This document shows, piece after piece, positions 34,796 through 47,800 of a stretch of DNA of 64,000 nucleotides. The notes under the pieces are model-generated. The model did no database searches. It saw only the letters and a list, made by a program, of their open reading frames with translations, and was not told where the DNA came from. Both the position numbers and the translations under genes were made by a program. Source of the stretch: Flaccisagitta enflata (lineage: Eukaryota > Chaetognatha > Sagittoidea > Aphragmophora); assembly GCA_965153355.1 (NCBI GenBank), contig OZ231127.1, positions 26,598,001 through 26,662,000 of the forward strand, read 5' to 3'. Within the stretch, counting starts at the first letter, position 1. Every line of letters begins with the position of its first letter.

Positions 34796-35200
34796 GACGA
34801 CGACGACGACGACGGGAGGGAGTTAGCTCAGTGGTAGAGAGTAGACTTGTGATCCTCTTGGTCACAAGTTCGATTTCCATCTGACATTGCCCGATGATTG
34901 CGCCAAATTTGTGGGCACATAGCCTCTCCTTACATTGTAAGTGAAGCTGAACGTAATTCAATCGACAACCGGACATGATTCTTCCGGACACAACAACCAT
35001 GACAACGACGACGACGACGACGACGACAACGACGACGACAACAACAACGACAACAACGACAACAACAACAACAACAACAACAACAATAACAACAAAAATA
35101 ACAAAAACAAAAAAAATAACAAAAACAACAAAAACAACAAAAATAACAAAAACAACAAAAACAACAAAGACAACAACGACAACAACGACAACAACAATAT
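34744..35200 (+). repeat. tRNA-derived SINE flanked by (CAA)n and (ACA/ACG)n
   Basis: Between (CAA)n (34744-34795) and (ACG/ACA)n (35000-35200) lies a unit of about 180 bp. It begins GTTAGCTCAGTGGTAGAG (tRNA A box) and has CACAAGTTCGATTTCC (B box) 45 bp later, followed by a tRNA-unrelated body ending ACCGGACATGATTCTTCCGG. The layout is that of a tRNA-derived SINE with a simple-repeat tail. It does not fold as a functional tRNA. Confidence 0.55.
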
Positions 35201-35400
35201 AATTTTTTTCCATTTTTTTTCTTTTGTACCAAAAACAGATAGTTTAGAGTATTGAGTAAGAATTGAGTAACAATTGAGTAAGAAATGCGCCCTTACTTGA
35301 GGAAAAAAAGTTTCTTTTTTTTTTATGATGTGGTAACTAAATTGATAAACCGAAGATTTGAGGAGAGTTTTTGCAAGTAACACTTTGTTCAGAAAATCAC

Positions 35401-35810
35401 TTTTTAGTCGCGTGCTATGTGACTCTACACCCTGCTTGGTCCTTCCGTCCATTTGATGGTTGGTCGGTCCTCATTTGACTTTTTCGGTGTTTTTGAGCCT
35501 TTTGAACTCAATGCTCCTGCCTAAATGCACCAGTGACCTCTTCTATCACTGCCCCTGCCCACCGGCAAACAACAAGGATAGCCGTGTATCCGGTTTTGTT
35601 ACAGAACAAGGCTGGATACACGGCTACCAAAGTCCATGTGGGTGGGCAGGGGCCATATTTGAGGTCACCAGGCTCTTTGGCAAGATATGGGAGGTCAAAG
35701 AAATAAAATCATAAAAAAGGAAAAGTGTGACCGACTGACCAACCGACCAATCAACCGACAAACCGACCGACAGACAAAGCGGATTGTAGAGTCGCGTGCA
35801 CGCGACTGAA
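35401..35810. repeat. Two palindrome-ended short repeats in head-to-head (inverted) arrangement
   Basis: A plus copy 35401-35600 ending GCCGTGTATCCGGTTTTGTT is followed after five bases by a minus copy 35605-35810 beginning AACAAGGCTGGATACACGGC and ending AGTCGCGTGCACGCGACT, giving a 400-bp imperfect palindrome. Confidence 0.7.
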
Positions 35811-35814
35811 AATT

Positions 35815-36719
35815 AAAACTACAAACAATAGACAATAATGTGTAAATACTAGGTGCCTTTAGTGAACCATATTTTGGTATTTAGATCGATTCAGCAGGAA
35901 AAATGGATATCCATATTAGAATATTAGTGTTGTTCCTCGACCCCATATTAGAATAATAGCGTTGTTCCTTGACCCTTGTCTGTTAATAATAGTTGCAGAA
36001 AAGACGCACATTGGAAAAGTGAGTCCTAAGGCATTACCTTTCATATTGCGATGGTAATTGGAGAGGCAGAGAATGAGAGTACAACTGACTAACAACCACT
36101 TTCGAAGGTCATTGCAGTCAACTACAGTACATATGTTTTTTTTTTCGAGTGCAACATTACATGACGGCATAACTCCAAAAGTAATAGAGATAAATGAATT
36201 CTGAAAAAAAATATGCCTTAAAGCTGATGGTGATGCATATTATACAAATTACGCCGTTATGTAACGTTGCATTCGTAAAAGACATTCTTTATCTCGTAAA
36301 AGGCATCGCGCTGAGTTAAATGATAACTGCAAGATTTCCGAACATTTTTGTGAATATTTATTTTTCTAAACCTTTCTTTCCTTACTGCACAGTCCGCTAC
36401 ACAGCAAATAAACCCGCATTTTTTTCCAAATTTTTATAGAAATTAAAATGTAGAGCTACTGAATGAAAAACATGGTTAAAAAGGCTGCGTAAGAAATCAA
36501 TTCTATTCAAATACTCGCTTTCTGAAGATGATGTGAAGCTACTTTTTTATGAATTGACTACTTCTTCCTTACTGCACAGTCGGCTACACAGTAAAAAAAG
36601 CTTCAAAATTACAGGAAGCAAATCGGTCAAGGCGTTCAAAAGTTAGCCCATTTTTAAAAGCGTGGACGACGACAACGACGACGATAATGATGATGACGAC
36701 ACCCACCCGACTCGAACGA
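35815..36719. other. No gene recognised
   Basis: AT-rich sequence with a short local duplication: ATATTAGAATA...TGTTGTTCCTCGACCCC repeats at about 35915 and 35945, and TTCCTTACTGCACAGTC...GCTACACAG recurs at 36378 and 36565. Confidence 0.4.
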
Positions 36720-36917
36720 ACAAAAATTAGCTCTTTCTTAGCTCTGAATATAAAAAAATGTATCATCCCACCCTTAAAACTACCAAACTTTTTAAAATTG
36801 CCGCAAACCAAAAATGGAAAAAATGTTTCTCCCCTTAGTTTCAAAAAGTCGAATTACGTAATTCGACTTTTGTCAAATAAAACAAAACATTTCACGTAGA
36901 GATTCCATTATGCGGAC

Positions 36918-37082
36918 CTTGTGCGTGTTGAGAGTACAAAAGAGAATTTCGGAGACTGCAATGTCGTAAGCATCGGCGATCTTTTGATAAAGTTCTTTGA
37001 CGTTGGTAAAGCCCGAAATAATTCCAGTGGGACTGCCGTGCGCCAATTGGCAATGGAACACGAGCTTGGGACGAGATGACAT
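36918..37082 (-). CDS. GIPC: GIPC first coding exon, second copy in duplication unit 3
   Basis: Same 55-residue product as 26126-26290. I count six nucleotide differences, all at third positions and all synonymous (CGA/CGT, AGC/AGT, CCG/CCC, TTC/TTT, GCC/GCT, GAT/GAC). Donor and start context are conserved. Splicing to exon 2 at 21763 would need an intron of about 15 kb. It could be an alternative first exon, or the start of a second GIPC gene whose other exons are missing, or an assembly of two haplotypes in series. Confidence 0.85.
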
Positions 37083-37802
37083 CTTCTCTCAAACCCGATT
37101 GGTCACCTGTCGATTGCCGGAAAAACGATAAATCTTTTCAATACATCGCAGTATCGATTATCAAGTACACTCATTTCTTTGACTAAGAACCTTGTTTATA
37201 AGAACATTGAAGCTCAGATCTGGAAAAAAAATAAGAACAATCGTAAGAACATTGTCAGCCTCACAAAAGGGGAATATAAGAACATTCATATTTCATTTAC
37301 TTTAGGAACTATGAAATTATAAAAATCAGAAAGAATGGTTTACTTAAATCACTTTAATTGAAATTAGATTTAGTTATAGACAATATTTTGTTTTAAATTA
37401 GTTAAGTGACCAGATAAAAGAAAATTCTTGTATGACCTAACGATTGAAAAAATAAGAACATTCTAAAAATAATTTGAGCCTCAAACCGCCCTAGACATAA
37501 GAACACTGAGCCTCAGAAAAAAATAATGTGTTCTTATAAAAACAAAGGAGTGTACACCGCTTGTCCGTTGACAATGACAATTCGCCAATAACTTGAACTG
37601 AATATGACAATATATCCCCTGCAAATCCATTTTCCTCTTAGCTGGAATATTCTCTCTCTTTCTCCCTGTCTCGCAGGTCTCGCGAACACGCAAAACTATA
37701 CTACTTCGCAATGCGGACTTTTCAGTCAGTCCGTCAGACTCATAGTCATAGGATAAAGAATAGAGAAAGATTCCTTCGTTGCATTTTGAGTAGCCTCCAG
37801 AA

Positions 37803-37942
37803 AACAAGGCCGGATACACGGCAAGACAGTCGCGCACGGTTGGGCAGGAGCAGTAATGCGAAAATGTGACGGATCGACGGACGGACGGACGGACGGACCG
37901 ACCGACCGACATGCCAAGGTGTAGAGTCGCGTGTCCTAAAAA
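37803..37942 (-). repeat. Palindrome-ended short repeat in unit 3
   Basis: Orthologous to the 26629-26780 insertion; the copies differ mainly in the number of GACG units. Confidence 0.75.
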
Positions 37943-39404
37943 CTGTTTAGAATTCCTTTTTGATCTAATAGACATTACTGCTTGATTATGAGTTAAAACA
38001 TATGGCAGTAGTTATGGCAGTACGTCAGCTGGCTGGAGGTGGCAGAGGAGAAATCAGGCCTCCGCTCAATAGACTATTTTCTTGAAATTCGCCGCCATTT
38101 TTGGTTGCATAGACACACAGATGATCAAACAGAGGGGTTACAATAGTTAAGGTATCGCCTCCGGTTTTTTTAGACAATGATCTTCAAACAGGGAATTAAA
38201 TATATTTCAATTATTTAAATTAAACCATCATTAGCATCAATGATGTTGTAATTGTAAATATCTCTAGAACGATAGGCAACACTATTGAAGGCCATTGGCA
38301 AAAATCGAAATGGCATCAACTCCCACGAATGGCGGAATGCCGAATCGAGGGAGTGGTCCACGTAGTCATGAATCATTTGCACAATTCCAACTCATCCGAC
38401 AGAAGAAATGACCATCTTGTTGCGACGACTGTGCGATAGACTGGGCGTTGTCACTATCGTTACTGAAAAAAAACCGTATTCGTTACCCGTTGGGTGATTC
38501 GAGAGTCGAGATGATGACCGAGTTAAGGCGCCTCCACCGCGCCTATTTGTGCTACCGCCACCGGCGCCACCGCAGCTCAGTTCGCTCGCGTCACGAACGA
38601 CAAAAATGAAACCAGAATATCGCTCCTGATTATCACTAATTCAATTATCCCATGAACTGTCTTCTGATGAAAAGCGAAAACTGAGGATATGTGTTTGATG
38701 ATGACGATGATTATGAATAGTGTTTGGAATTTCCGTAGATGATGGAATTGAATTGAATGGCCGCTGCTCTTCCATGAGTGAAAGTGAGTAAAAAGTCGCA
38801 AAGATGGAAACCATGACGTCATGAGGAATTGACTAACGCACCTTCACATAAAAAATAGTTATAGCTTACTAATATTAAGGCTGGTATTTATCAACACTAG
38901 TTCTTATACTAGTAGTTAAATTCTTAATGAAATTGATTGATAGTTACACAAGTTTTGACAATCAAGGATAGAGCAAAATTTCTGATAAACAATTGACTGA
39001 AGAGGAAAATTATTTTCTTTTTAAACATAAATTGCATAAAACTATCACAGAAGTAAAAGAACTATCACCATCAAAAAATATACCTTTATATCAAGTAAAT
39101 CTTTATTTTTTTATTTTTCCAAGTTACCAATACCTCGACTAAAAGGTTTCCACGCTCAAATGATTCCATTTGTTTGCTCTTCCAGACTTCCACTTACCCA
39201 ACAAGCAGCAGCAACGGAACATTCTCTCTTTTTCATCTTCCCTTGTTTTTTTTCTCTCTCTCCAGCTTTAGATGCTCTCTCTCTCTCTATCCAGCTTTAG
39301 ATTCTCTCTCACTCTCTCTATGCAGCTTCTGATCTCTCTCTCTCTCTCTCTCTCTCTCTGCAGCTTTTGATTCTAACATCAATTTTATCACATTTCGATT
39401 ACTA

Positions 39405-40001
39405 CAGGGTCTTTAAATCGGATTGACTTTTTGTAAACCTTTATAAATCAAAAACTGTTGTGAAGAAAGTCTTCAAATTTTCAGTACATGTTGGTAGTAA
39501 GCTACGGTTTTGTTATGCCAAATCTCAATATTGAGCTCCTATGTATTGGCGGTCAACATAACATTGATTAAACTACCATTTTTTATGCCTTATCATTTTC
39601 TGCGAGCTTTTTTTAAAGAGGCTGTCTTTGACAACTTGCCATTTCCAAAGGAATTGACCAAAACCCTGGGATGAGTCTCAAACGACAGATAAAAGTTCAT
39701 AGATTACACATTTCCTGCATAAGTATCAAAAACATGGATATTTTAAAGGGTTTCTACAGACGTAGCAAGCAAATAGTAACAATATCTTTCAAAAAAAAAT
39801 ACCAAAAGTTGATTTGGCCCACAAAATTGTAGTTTTTTTCAATCTTATGCTGACTTCCAACACTTATGAACTCAACATTGAGATTTGGCATGACAAAACT
39901 GTAGCATATTAACTACATACACTGAAAATTTGAAGACTTTTTTCCTAAAAGTTTTTGATTTATAAAGGTTTTCTATAAGTCAAACCGATTTAAAGACGGT
40001 G
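39405..40001. mobile_element. TA-flanked fold-back element present only in unit 3
   Basis: Ends CAGGGTCTTTAAATCGG and CCGATTTAAAGACGGTG, arms of about 130 bp, TA duplication (39403-39404, 40002-40003). Unit 2 has the uninterrupted site GATTACTCTATCAGG at about 28419-28433, so insertion followed duplication. Confidence 0.8.
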
Positions 40002-40194
40002 TATATCAGGTCGTTTACAGCGGATCCGTTGACAGATGGAACCAACTCTAGCAGACCACCAATAAGAAAATAGAAATGCCGCATATAGCAATTGGTTCCA
40101 GCCATGACCGCTGGTTACGTGCGAAGAAGCTTGATGTTTGCTAGCAGAATTTACATAACATCAGCGCAACAATTATGATCACTGTTTCTATATA

Positions 40195-40627
40195 CCAGTA
40201 ATGGCGGCTGTCGCCGTGAGGAAAAAAGTCGTAAGCATTGGTCTCTTTTCACTAAGCTTTTATCTTTAGTCACTGCAAATCTTTTTTTCGATTAGATCAA
40301 ATCACGAGCAATTGTATGTATTGATTGCACTGAAAATCAGAAAAAAAAGGACTGAGCCAAATGAGCTAGATGAGCTAAAATGCTCAAAATCACTCAACCA
40401 GACAATCGGTTATGCTGATTGACAAGCTTTCTTGTATTTACATGCTCCTGTCAAAACACTTATTTATCCCATTAAAAATCAGAAAAAAAAGACTGAGCTA
40501 AATGAGCTAAGTGAGCTAAAATGCTTAAAAACATCTCACAGATGAGCAGTTATGCTCACTGATATGCTTTTTGTATCTGCTTTCTTAAACATGTATCAAA
40601 ATATCTATTCATTTATCACATTTAAAT

Positions 40628-40661
<34 letters not shown>

Positions 40662-41574
40662 CTGGGCATGGATCGATTCGCGCCAATATAGGTAAGAACG
40701 ACGTTCATATTTTATTTTATTTTTCGTATTTTCATCTTCGTCATCGGGAAAAAAGTCGAAGTCAGTCTTCGACTTTTTGACATATTCGAGAGAAAAAGGG
40801 TTTTCATTTTCTTATGGGAAAGTTGTGCATCTCTTCCGGCTGATTGGTCCCTCGGACGAAATTGATAGGGTAAGTAAATTTGATAATTCTCTTTCATTTG
40901 GCGCCAAGCAGAATGCTCTACGACAAATATTTTTCGCGCTATGATTTTTTAAAGATTTATTTACAAAAATTGCAAATCAAATTTTTTTTGATTTTTTATG
41001 ATTTTAAGTAGGATCAATAAAAAAGTGTATTTATGTTTGTTTGAGCATGCAAATACAAGAAAACATATATATGAGCATAGCTGCTTATCTCTTAGGGTGT
41101 TTTTGAGCAGTCTAGCTCATTTAGCTCATTATGCTCCGTCTTTTTTTCTGATTTCAAATTAAATAAATGAATAAATATTTTGTTACATGTTTAAGCAAGC
41201 AGATACAAAAAAGCATGTCAGTGAGCTCAGTTGCTTATTTGGGAGGGTGTTTTTATGTATTCTAGCTCACTTGGCTCATTTAACTCAGTCTTTTTTTCTG
41301 ATCTTTAATGGGATAAATACATAAATGCAAATACAAGAAAGCATGTCAATGAGCATAGCTGGTTGTGTGGTTAAGTGATTTTGAGCATTTTAGCTCATCT
41401 AGCTCATTTGGCTCAGTCCTATATTTCTCGGATTAACAGTGCAACCAATACATGCAAGTGCTTTTGATTTGATCTAACAAGTAAAAAGATTTGCAGTGAC
41501 TGAAAACAAAAGCTTAGTGAAAAGTGACCAATGCTTACGACTTTTTTCCTCACGGCGACAGCCGCCATTACTGG
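40195..41574. mobile_element. 1.4-kb fold-back (palindromic) element
   Basis: Ends CCAGTAATGGCGGCTGTCGC and its inverse, TA on each side. The arms, about 690 bp each, contain two and three tandem copies of a 165-bp unit built on GAGCTAAATGAGCTAAGTGA. A short stretch GGCGGCT...GAAAAAAGTCGTAA near the tips also occurs at 22206 and 28605. Confidence 0.7.
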
Positions 41575-42493
41575 TATTTTAAGTCGCTTTGCACTAACGT
41601 AGTATATGCGTTGCCGTGCCCGTTGGTTGGTTGGTTTGACTACCCATTAATCAGTCAGTGATCACACTCTGTCGGTCATCTTTCGTTGGCTCTCCAAGTC
41701 TCCCCTCATTGCATTGACCTTTCTGAACTTCCATACTCCAAGCAAAAGTAAATAGGCTTAGATAACAAGCAAAAGTAAATAGGCTTAGATAACAAGCAAA
41801 AGTAAATAGGCGAAGACAAAGTAACAATTGCTCATTGGTCAATTCAACAAAAGTAGGAAAAACAACATAGCCTGCGCGCGCCTGCCCATTGGGATGAGAT
41901 AATATTCAATCTGTTCCAGCAAAATTTTGATGCTACTAAGAGTAACACGAGGACACATTTACTTCTCAATTTGTCCACATAGGCTCTAGATAGCATTTAT
42001 TTCTCAATCTGTCCACTTAAGCTCTAGATAGCATTCGGCCTTAAAATCACTGTCTTTAACGCAATGGCAAATATAAATACAGATCGAAGGCATTTATTCG
42101 CAAAATAAGAACCGGAAATTGTGTCAAAGAACAGGAAATTGTATTCAAAACGTTAAGAAACATGATTGAGAAAAATACTTGAGAATTCAATAATCAAAAC
42201 GTACATTTGTAACAAACAACGGACGCGATATAACAGGAAGCATGGAATAAAAGAAACATTCGATTCCATTAAATTGTAGAAAAATTGCAGAATTCATGCA
42301 TTGCCATTGGACAGAAAATACGCTGACATGGCACGCTCATTGTAGAGATAGAGCAGGAGGATTACCCCAAACTAACGGGAACCATTAATCAATAAATGGC
42401 AGCACATAGGACATTCAGAGATGATCTTGACATAATTCGATCTGTTGACAGGCAATGATTGAAATTTGTCGAAAGATATCTATATTTTTATCG
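41575..42493. other. Downstream region of the Schlafen-like gene
   Basis: No coding signal. A minus-strand AATAAA at about 42091-42096 could be its polyadenylation signal. A 31-bp unit (AAGCAAAAGTAAATAGGCTT) is repeated three times at 41740-41820. Confidence 0.35.
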
Positions 42494-44670
42494 TCAAAGA
42501 GCTATTTTGTTTAGACGGACGATTGAATTTCTTTTCCTCCACTGAGCCGAAGACAAAAGGCGGCGCCAATCCACATTGCGAAGTCTGAAAAAGCGCAACA
42601 AGTGACGCGGGGTCACAATATCGTTGCGGACGGGTGGGCAGGGGCATCCAAACCCTAGCCTCTCCTCATCCAAACCCCCAACCTCCCTCCAACACACACA
42701 CAAACAATACCAAATACCGACGAACCGACGAATCAACAAACCAACGGATAGACAAAGCCTCTTTATAAAGTTGCGTGTCCGCAACTAAAAAAAAAGTGAA
42801 CAAAAGCGCGCACGTAGAGACTGATGAAAAGACTGATGAACAGACGGATGAACAGACGGAAGAACAGACGGAAGAACAGACGGACAAAGCCGGTTACAGA
42901 GAAAGCTGTGCGTAAATCCCTCACCCGATAAATCTTTGAGTGATGAAGTCGGCGGAGATTCTTCTCGTGACGTCACCGACCCTCAGAAACACTTTTCTTC
43001 CGCCTCTCTCGTCGTTCTCATCTTCCTTGAGCCTCGCGTCGGTGGTCGACGACGAAGACGACGTCAATTCGTGAGTAAGCTTCACCTTCAAGGTCGTCGT
43101 GTAAAAATCGGCGGTATTGTGAGGAGAAATTTCGACCCGAACGAGCCATTTGTCCGCGAGGGGGAGAAACCCGCGTCTGCCGTCTGTGAAAGTGGGTCAG
43201 ATATATGATAGTGTCATTAATAACTTATCGATTGTAGTGCCACTGCGCAAAGAAGAGAATTTAGAATTGATATTTTATTTGGTTAAAAGGGAATCACGCA
43301 GATCAATTTCACTGAAATATGTAACTAACTTTATCTTTTCGATATCAGTTTAACACTCAGATACATAAAACCAACGGAAAATGAAGAGAACATAGATTAC
43401 CGATCCTTCTTTTGACGACGGGGTCGAAGAAGACTTGAAAGAGTCTGGGGTCGGGTTTCGGTAGAATCCTATTGACCATCTCGTCGACGGCCATGCGGAA
43501 GGAATCTCGCTGATCACGATTCAATCTCACTCCCTCCACGCGGCCAACGGTGGACAACTGAAATGAAACAAGGCCGGATACACGGCAAGACAGTCACGGA
43601 CGGTTGGGCAGGAGCAGTAATGCAAAAACCGCCCGGAATTCAAAAATGTGACGGAAGGACCGACCCACCGACCGACCGACACGGCAAGGTGTTGAGTCGC
43701 GTGTCCGCGACTAAAAATGTAAAATGTACCACACTTTTTTTATCTAGATTTAACTAGAGCTCTTAATTCCTTAAATAATTGCACCTCTAAGGACTAGTGG
43801 AATGAATTGTGCGCTGATCGGTAAGGACACCTAAGGCGGGGATATTCTATGTCTCCAACCCTACCATAAGCAGCAGGCATTAAAATTTCCCACCTGATTG
43901 CTTGCGACGAAAACCCCGAATACAATGACGCCGCCCAAATTGGTGTTGAAGAGTGAGAGTAAGTCGACGATTAAATCAGGAGCCGTCAATTTCCTCAGAT
44001 ATAGCTGTGTTTGGGGAAAAGGAGGGAGACAAAATTCTTGTAAAAGAAGTGAATTTGCATTTTATGCTACATCGGGTGATAAGGCTGCGGTCTGATCTAC
44101 AATCCTCATAACAATGTTAACATTGTTTTGGCATCACATATTCAACATTCCACCGAATGTCAATAGCAACAAACTGGCAATTGAGGTATGTAATATTCCT
44201 TAAAATCCTTTATCTAGTCCAACCGTTCTATTCGCCCCACCTCCTTGTGGACGATCGTGGTTTGGTCATCGATAAACGGGGAGGGATCTCCATTGACATG
44301 AATCGTCAGGAATCCTCTGGTCGTCATCCGTTTCGCAGATGGGAGGGACGTAATCGAGTTTGAGATACCGCGCCGGAAAATGTCCGGAAGAGGCGGCGGT
44401 GGCGCTAAAGGTAGAGAAGAAGCGCCGATACGAGTGTTTACAGAGGCGAACGCCGATGCAATCCCCGACCTAATATTGCACGAAGGCAAATTGGCCTTCT
44501 CAAATTCTGTTGTTACGAATCTGGGTACAGGATCAGTCTCAGTTTTGACGACGGGACCCGAAGGCGACGGAAATCCAACCCCTGATCGAAGGCGGACATC
44601 TTCCTGACGAATGGAAGAAGTCATCTTAATTCGCTCACTGATGCGGCGTCGTATAATCGCTGACTGAATG

Positions 44671-44737
<67 letters not shown>

Positions 44738-44821
44738 CAAGATAGCAATAAAAAGAGAGAGAGAAAGAGAGAATGAAAAATAAAGAGGAAAGAAAGAGGA
44801 AAGAAAGAGAGAAAGAAAGAG

Positions 44822-44864
<43 letters not shown>

Positions 44865-47800
44865 AAGATAGAAAGATAGAAAGAAAGAGAGAAAGATAGA
44901 AAGATAGAAAGAAACTGACTCACTGACAATCAGACAGGTAGGTACAGGGATCATTTTGCAGAGAAAGAAAAAGAAAGAAAGAAAAAGAAAGAAAGAAAGA
45001 AAGAGAGAAAGAAAGAAAGAGAGAAAGAAAGAGAGAAAGAAAGAGAGAAAGAAAGAGAGAAAGAAAGAGAAAGATAGAAAGAAAGAGAGAAAGATAGAAA
45101 GAAACTGACTGACTGACAATCAGACAGGTAGGCACAGGAATCAGTTTGCATGATGCAGTGAGTCATCAGTCGAACGAAGTCCATTCCAGAAAATGATACT
45201 AGGGTCAAAAGAGCTAAGAGGAAGCCTTCTCGTTATATAACTTTCGAGTCCGTTCATCGACCCGGCACATCGCGCACAGGTTTATCAGACACATTCAATC
45301 GCAAAAACCCACTTGATCGTCATTTTGTTTGATCGCGTCCCTTAACTTTAGGACCGCATCCGGCGTCTTGCAAATGGTTATCAATGCTTCACCGGACTTG
45401 GATTCTCGCACCGGATACTGATGTAGGATTCTGGAAGAAATTCAATAAACAGCTCTATGATTTCTTCATTGTCCACTCATTATGGCTCAGTTTAATGGAG
45501 CGAAATCAGATTTTACAGTAAGGGCAATGAAACATCCTTTGAGACAATTACTGCAAGGCAACCACGTGCTACATAACACTCAGGCGTCAAGAAATCGAAA
45601 GTTTAATCTATTCTGCGGACATTTTCCAACGTCAACACCCAACAGTCTTGGTTCTACCTGCCGTTTCTTCCTTTGACGGGTGCGTTGACGATGATCTTGC
45701 ATCGCCGACCGTCCACGCGAATCCGAATCACAAACAAGCCTTCAATCTCCGATCCCGCGGATTTACGCCTGCCACAGTCGTTATTAGTTCCGCTGCAGTC
45801 AGTCGTGAGATATTCCTCTTCCGTCCTCCTCACCACTGGCTCGATAAAAATCGTGATGAAACTCATAACTTCCCTTTGACTTTCACCGAAATATCGCTCT
45901 AATTTAGTCGCTAATTGCCATTCGAAAGCGCGTTTAGATTCATCTTGATCTTCTGAGTTGAGGCGCAATGGGAAACCGACAACGCGTTTGACGGGGAAGC
46001 CATAGGCGCCGAAGATGACGGCGCCGTTGCGACGCGCGTTGAGGATTGACGCAATCGTCAACGTGATGCTGGATTCCACCTGTCAAATAATAGCGCCTTC
46101 CATTTCATTCTCCATGATCTTTCTCTCTTTATTTCTAATCTCTCCTTTTTTTCGTTTAATTTTCCTCCCTTCTTACCTTCTTTTTTCCGTTTCTTCATTC
46201 CGTTTTCTTTTTTCGATTTTTTCCGGTTTTTTTCTTACTATTCTTCTATTTTTCTTTCTTTTATCCCTCTTTTTTCCCTTCCCTTCATTTCACCCTTGAT
46301 TTTTTTGCTTTCTTTCGTTCTTTCTTCCGTTTTTCTTCCTCTTTTTCCTTCCTTTGTCCCATCTCAATTTCCCATTATACTTTCCGTTATATTTTCCTTT
46401 CTGTATCGTTTCTCAAAACTCCTTTCTTTTTTCACTTCTTTTTTTCACTTTTTGTTCCCGTCACTTATTTCTTTTCTTTTTTCCTTTTTTTCCTTTTTTC
46501 CTTTTTTCCTTTTTTCCTTTTCCTTTTTTAATTTTAATTCTTTCTCTTTATTTTCTCTTTTCTTCTATCTTTTATCCTATTTTCAGTTTATTCCTTTATT
46601 TCTTTTTTCCATTCATTTCTGTACCTTTTTTCCCTTTTTAGTCGCTAGCTAAGCCATTCTATAAGAGGCGATTCTATAAGAGGCCGTGTCCTTAGGAAGG
46701 TCCGTAACGCGAAAATCTGAATGACACGAAATCGGCTGGAAAAGCGATTTTTGAGCATCACGGCCCCTGCCAACCATTCCCGCCCACACAGATACTGCCC
46801 CAACCCACCCGCAAACGACTACCTATTGTCCGTGTATTTGGCCTTGTTTCTTTTCTTTTTCTCTTACTTCCTTTTTCCATTCTTTTTTCCATTTTTTTTT
46901 TCTATCTTCTTTTTTCCGTTCTTTTTTCTTTCTTCTCCTTTTTTCCGTTCTTTTTTTCTTTCTTCTCCTTTTTTCCGTTCTTTTTTCTTTCTTCTTTTTT
47001 CCATTCTTTTTTCTTTCTTCTTCTTTTTTCCATTCTTCTTTCTTTCTTCTTCTTTTTTTTTCTTCTTCTTTTTTTTTCTTCTTCTTTTTTCCGTTCTTCT
47101 TTTTTCCATTCTTTTTTCTTTCTTCTTCTTTTTAGTCGCGTGCTACGCGACTCTATAAGCCACTTTTCGGTCCGTCGGTCCGTCCGTCGGTTGGTCGGTC
47201 GGTCCGTCACAAAGTTGTTTTAAAGGCTTTTTATTGCGTTTTAAACGTCTCTAAGTAGTGGATAAGCATGGAGTAGTAAATAGCTGTTTAAAATGTCTTT
47301 TTGAAAAAAAATCGTTTGTCTGTCTGTCTGCCAGACTTTTTTAGAAAGTGCCGACACACGCGACTTAGGTCTAATGACCTTGTTTTCATTCTTTTCTCTT
47401 TCTTCTTTTTTTCCATTCTTTTTTCTTTCTTCTTTTTCATTCTTTTCTCTTTCTTCTTTTTTTCCATTCTTTTTTCTTTCTTCTCCTTTTTTCCGTTCTT
47501 TTTTCTTTCTTCTTCTTTTTTCCATTCTTTTTTCTTTCTTCTCCTTTTTTCCATTCTTTTTTCTTTCTTCTTCTTTTTTCCATTCTTTTTTCTTTCTTCT
47601 TCTTTTTTCCATTCTTTTTTCTTTCTTCTTCTTTTTTTCCTTCTTTTCTCGTTCTTCTTTTTTTCCTTCTTTTTTCTTTCTTCTTTTTTCTTTCTTTTTC
47701 TTTCATCTGTTCATTTTCTTTCTTCTCCTTCCGTTCTTTTTCTTTCTTTTCCTTTTTTCCGTTCTTTTTTCTTTCTTCTTCTTTTTTCCATTCTTTTTTC

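Larger units (their letters stand above)
36720..40180. repeat. Segmental duplication unit 3
   Basis: Nearly collinear with unit 2 from exon 1 outwards, with only a few per cent of substitutions. Differences include a 360-bp unique insert (37175-37555), shorter CT arrays (39254-39360) and a TA-flanked element at 39405-40001 absent from unit 2. Confidence 0.78.

Noticed and set aside
44621-45208. Ser/Phe/Leu-rich minus-strand frames fused to the exon 7 region
   Set aside because: They arise from the (GAAA)n tract in intron 6; the acceptor CCCATTCAG at 44664 separates tract from exon.
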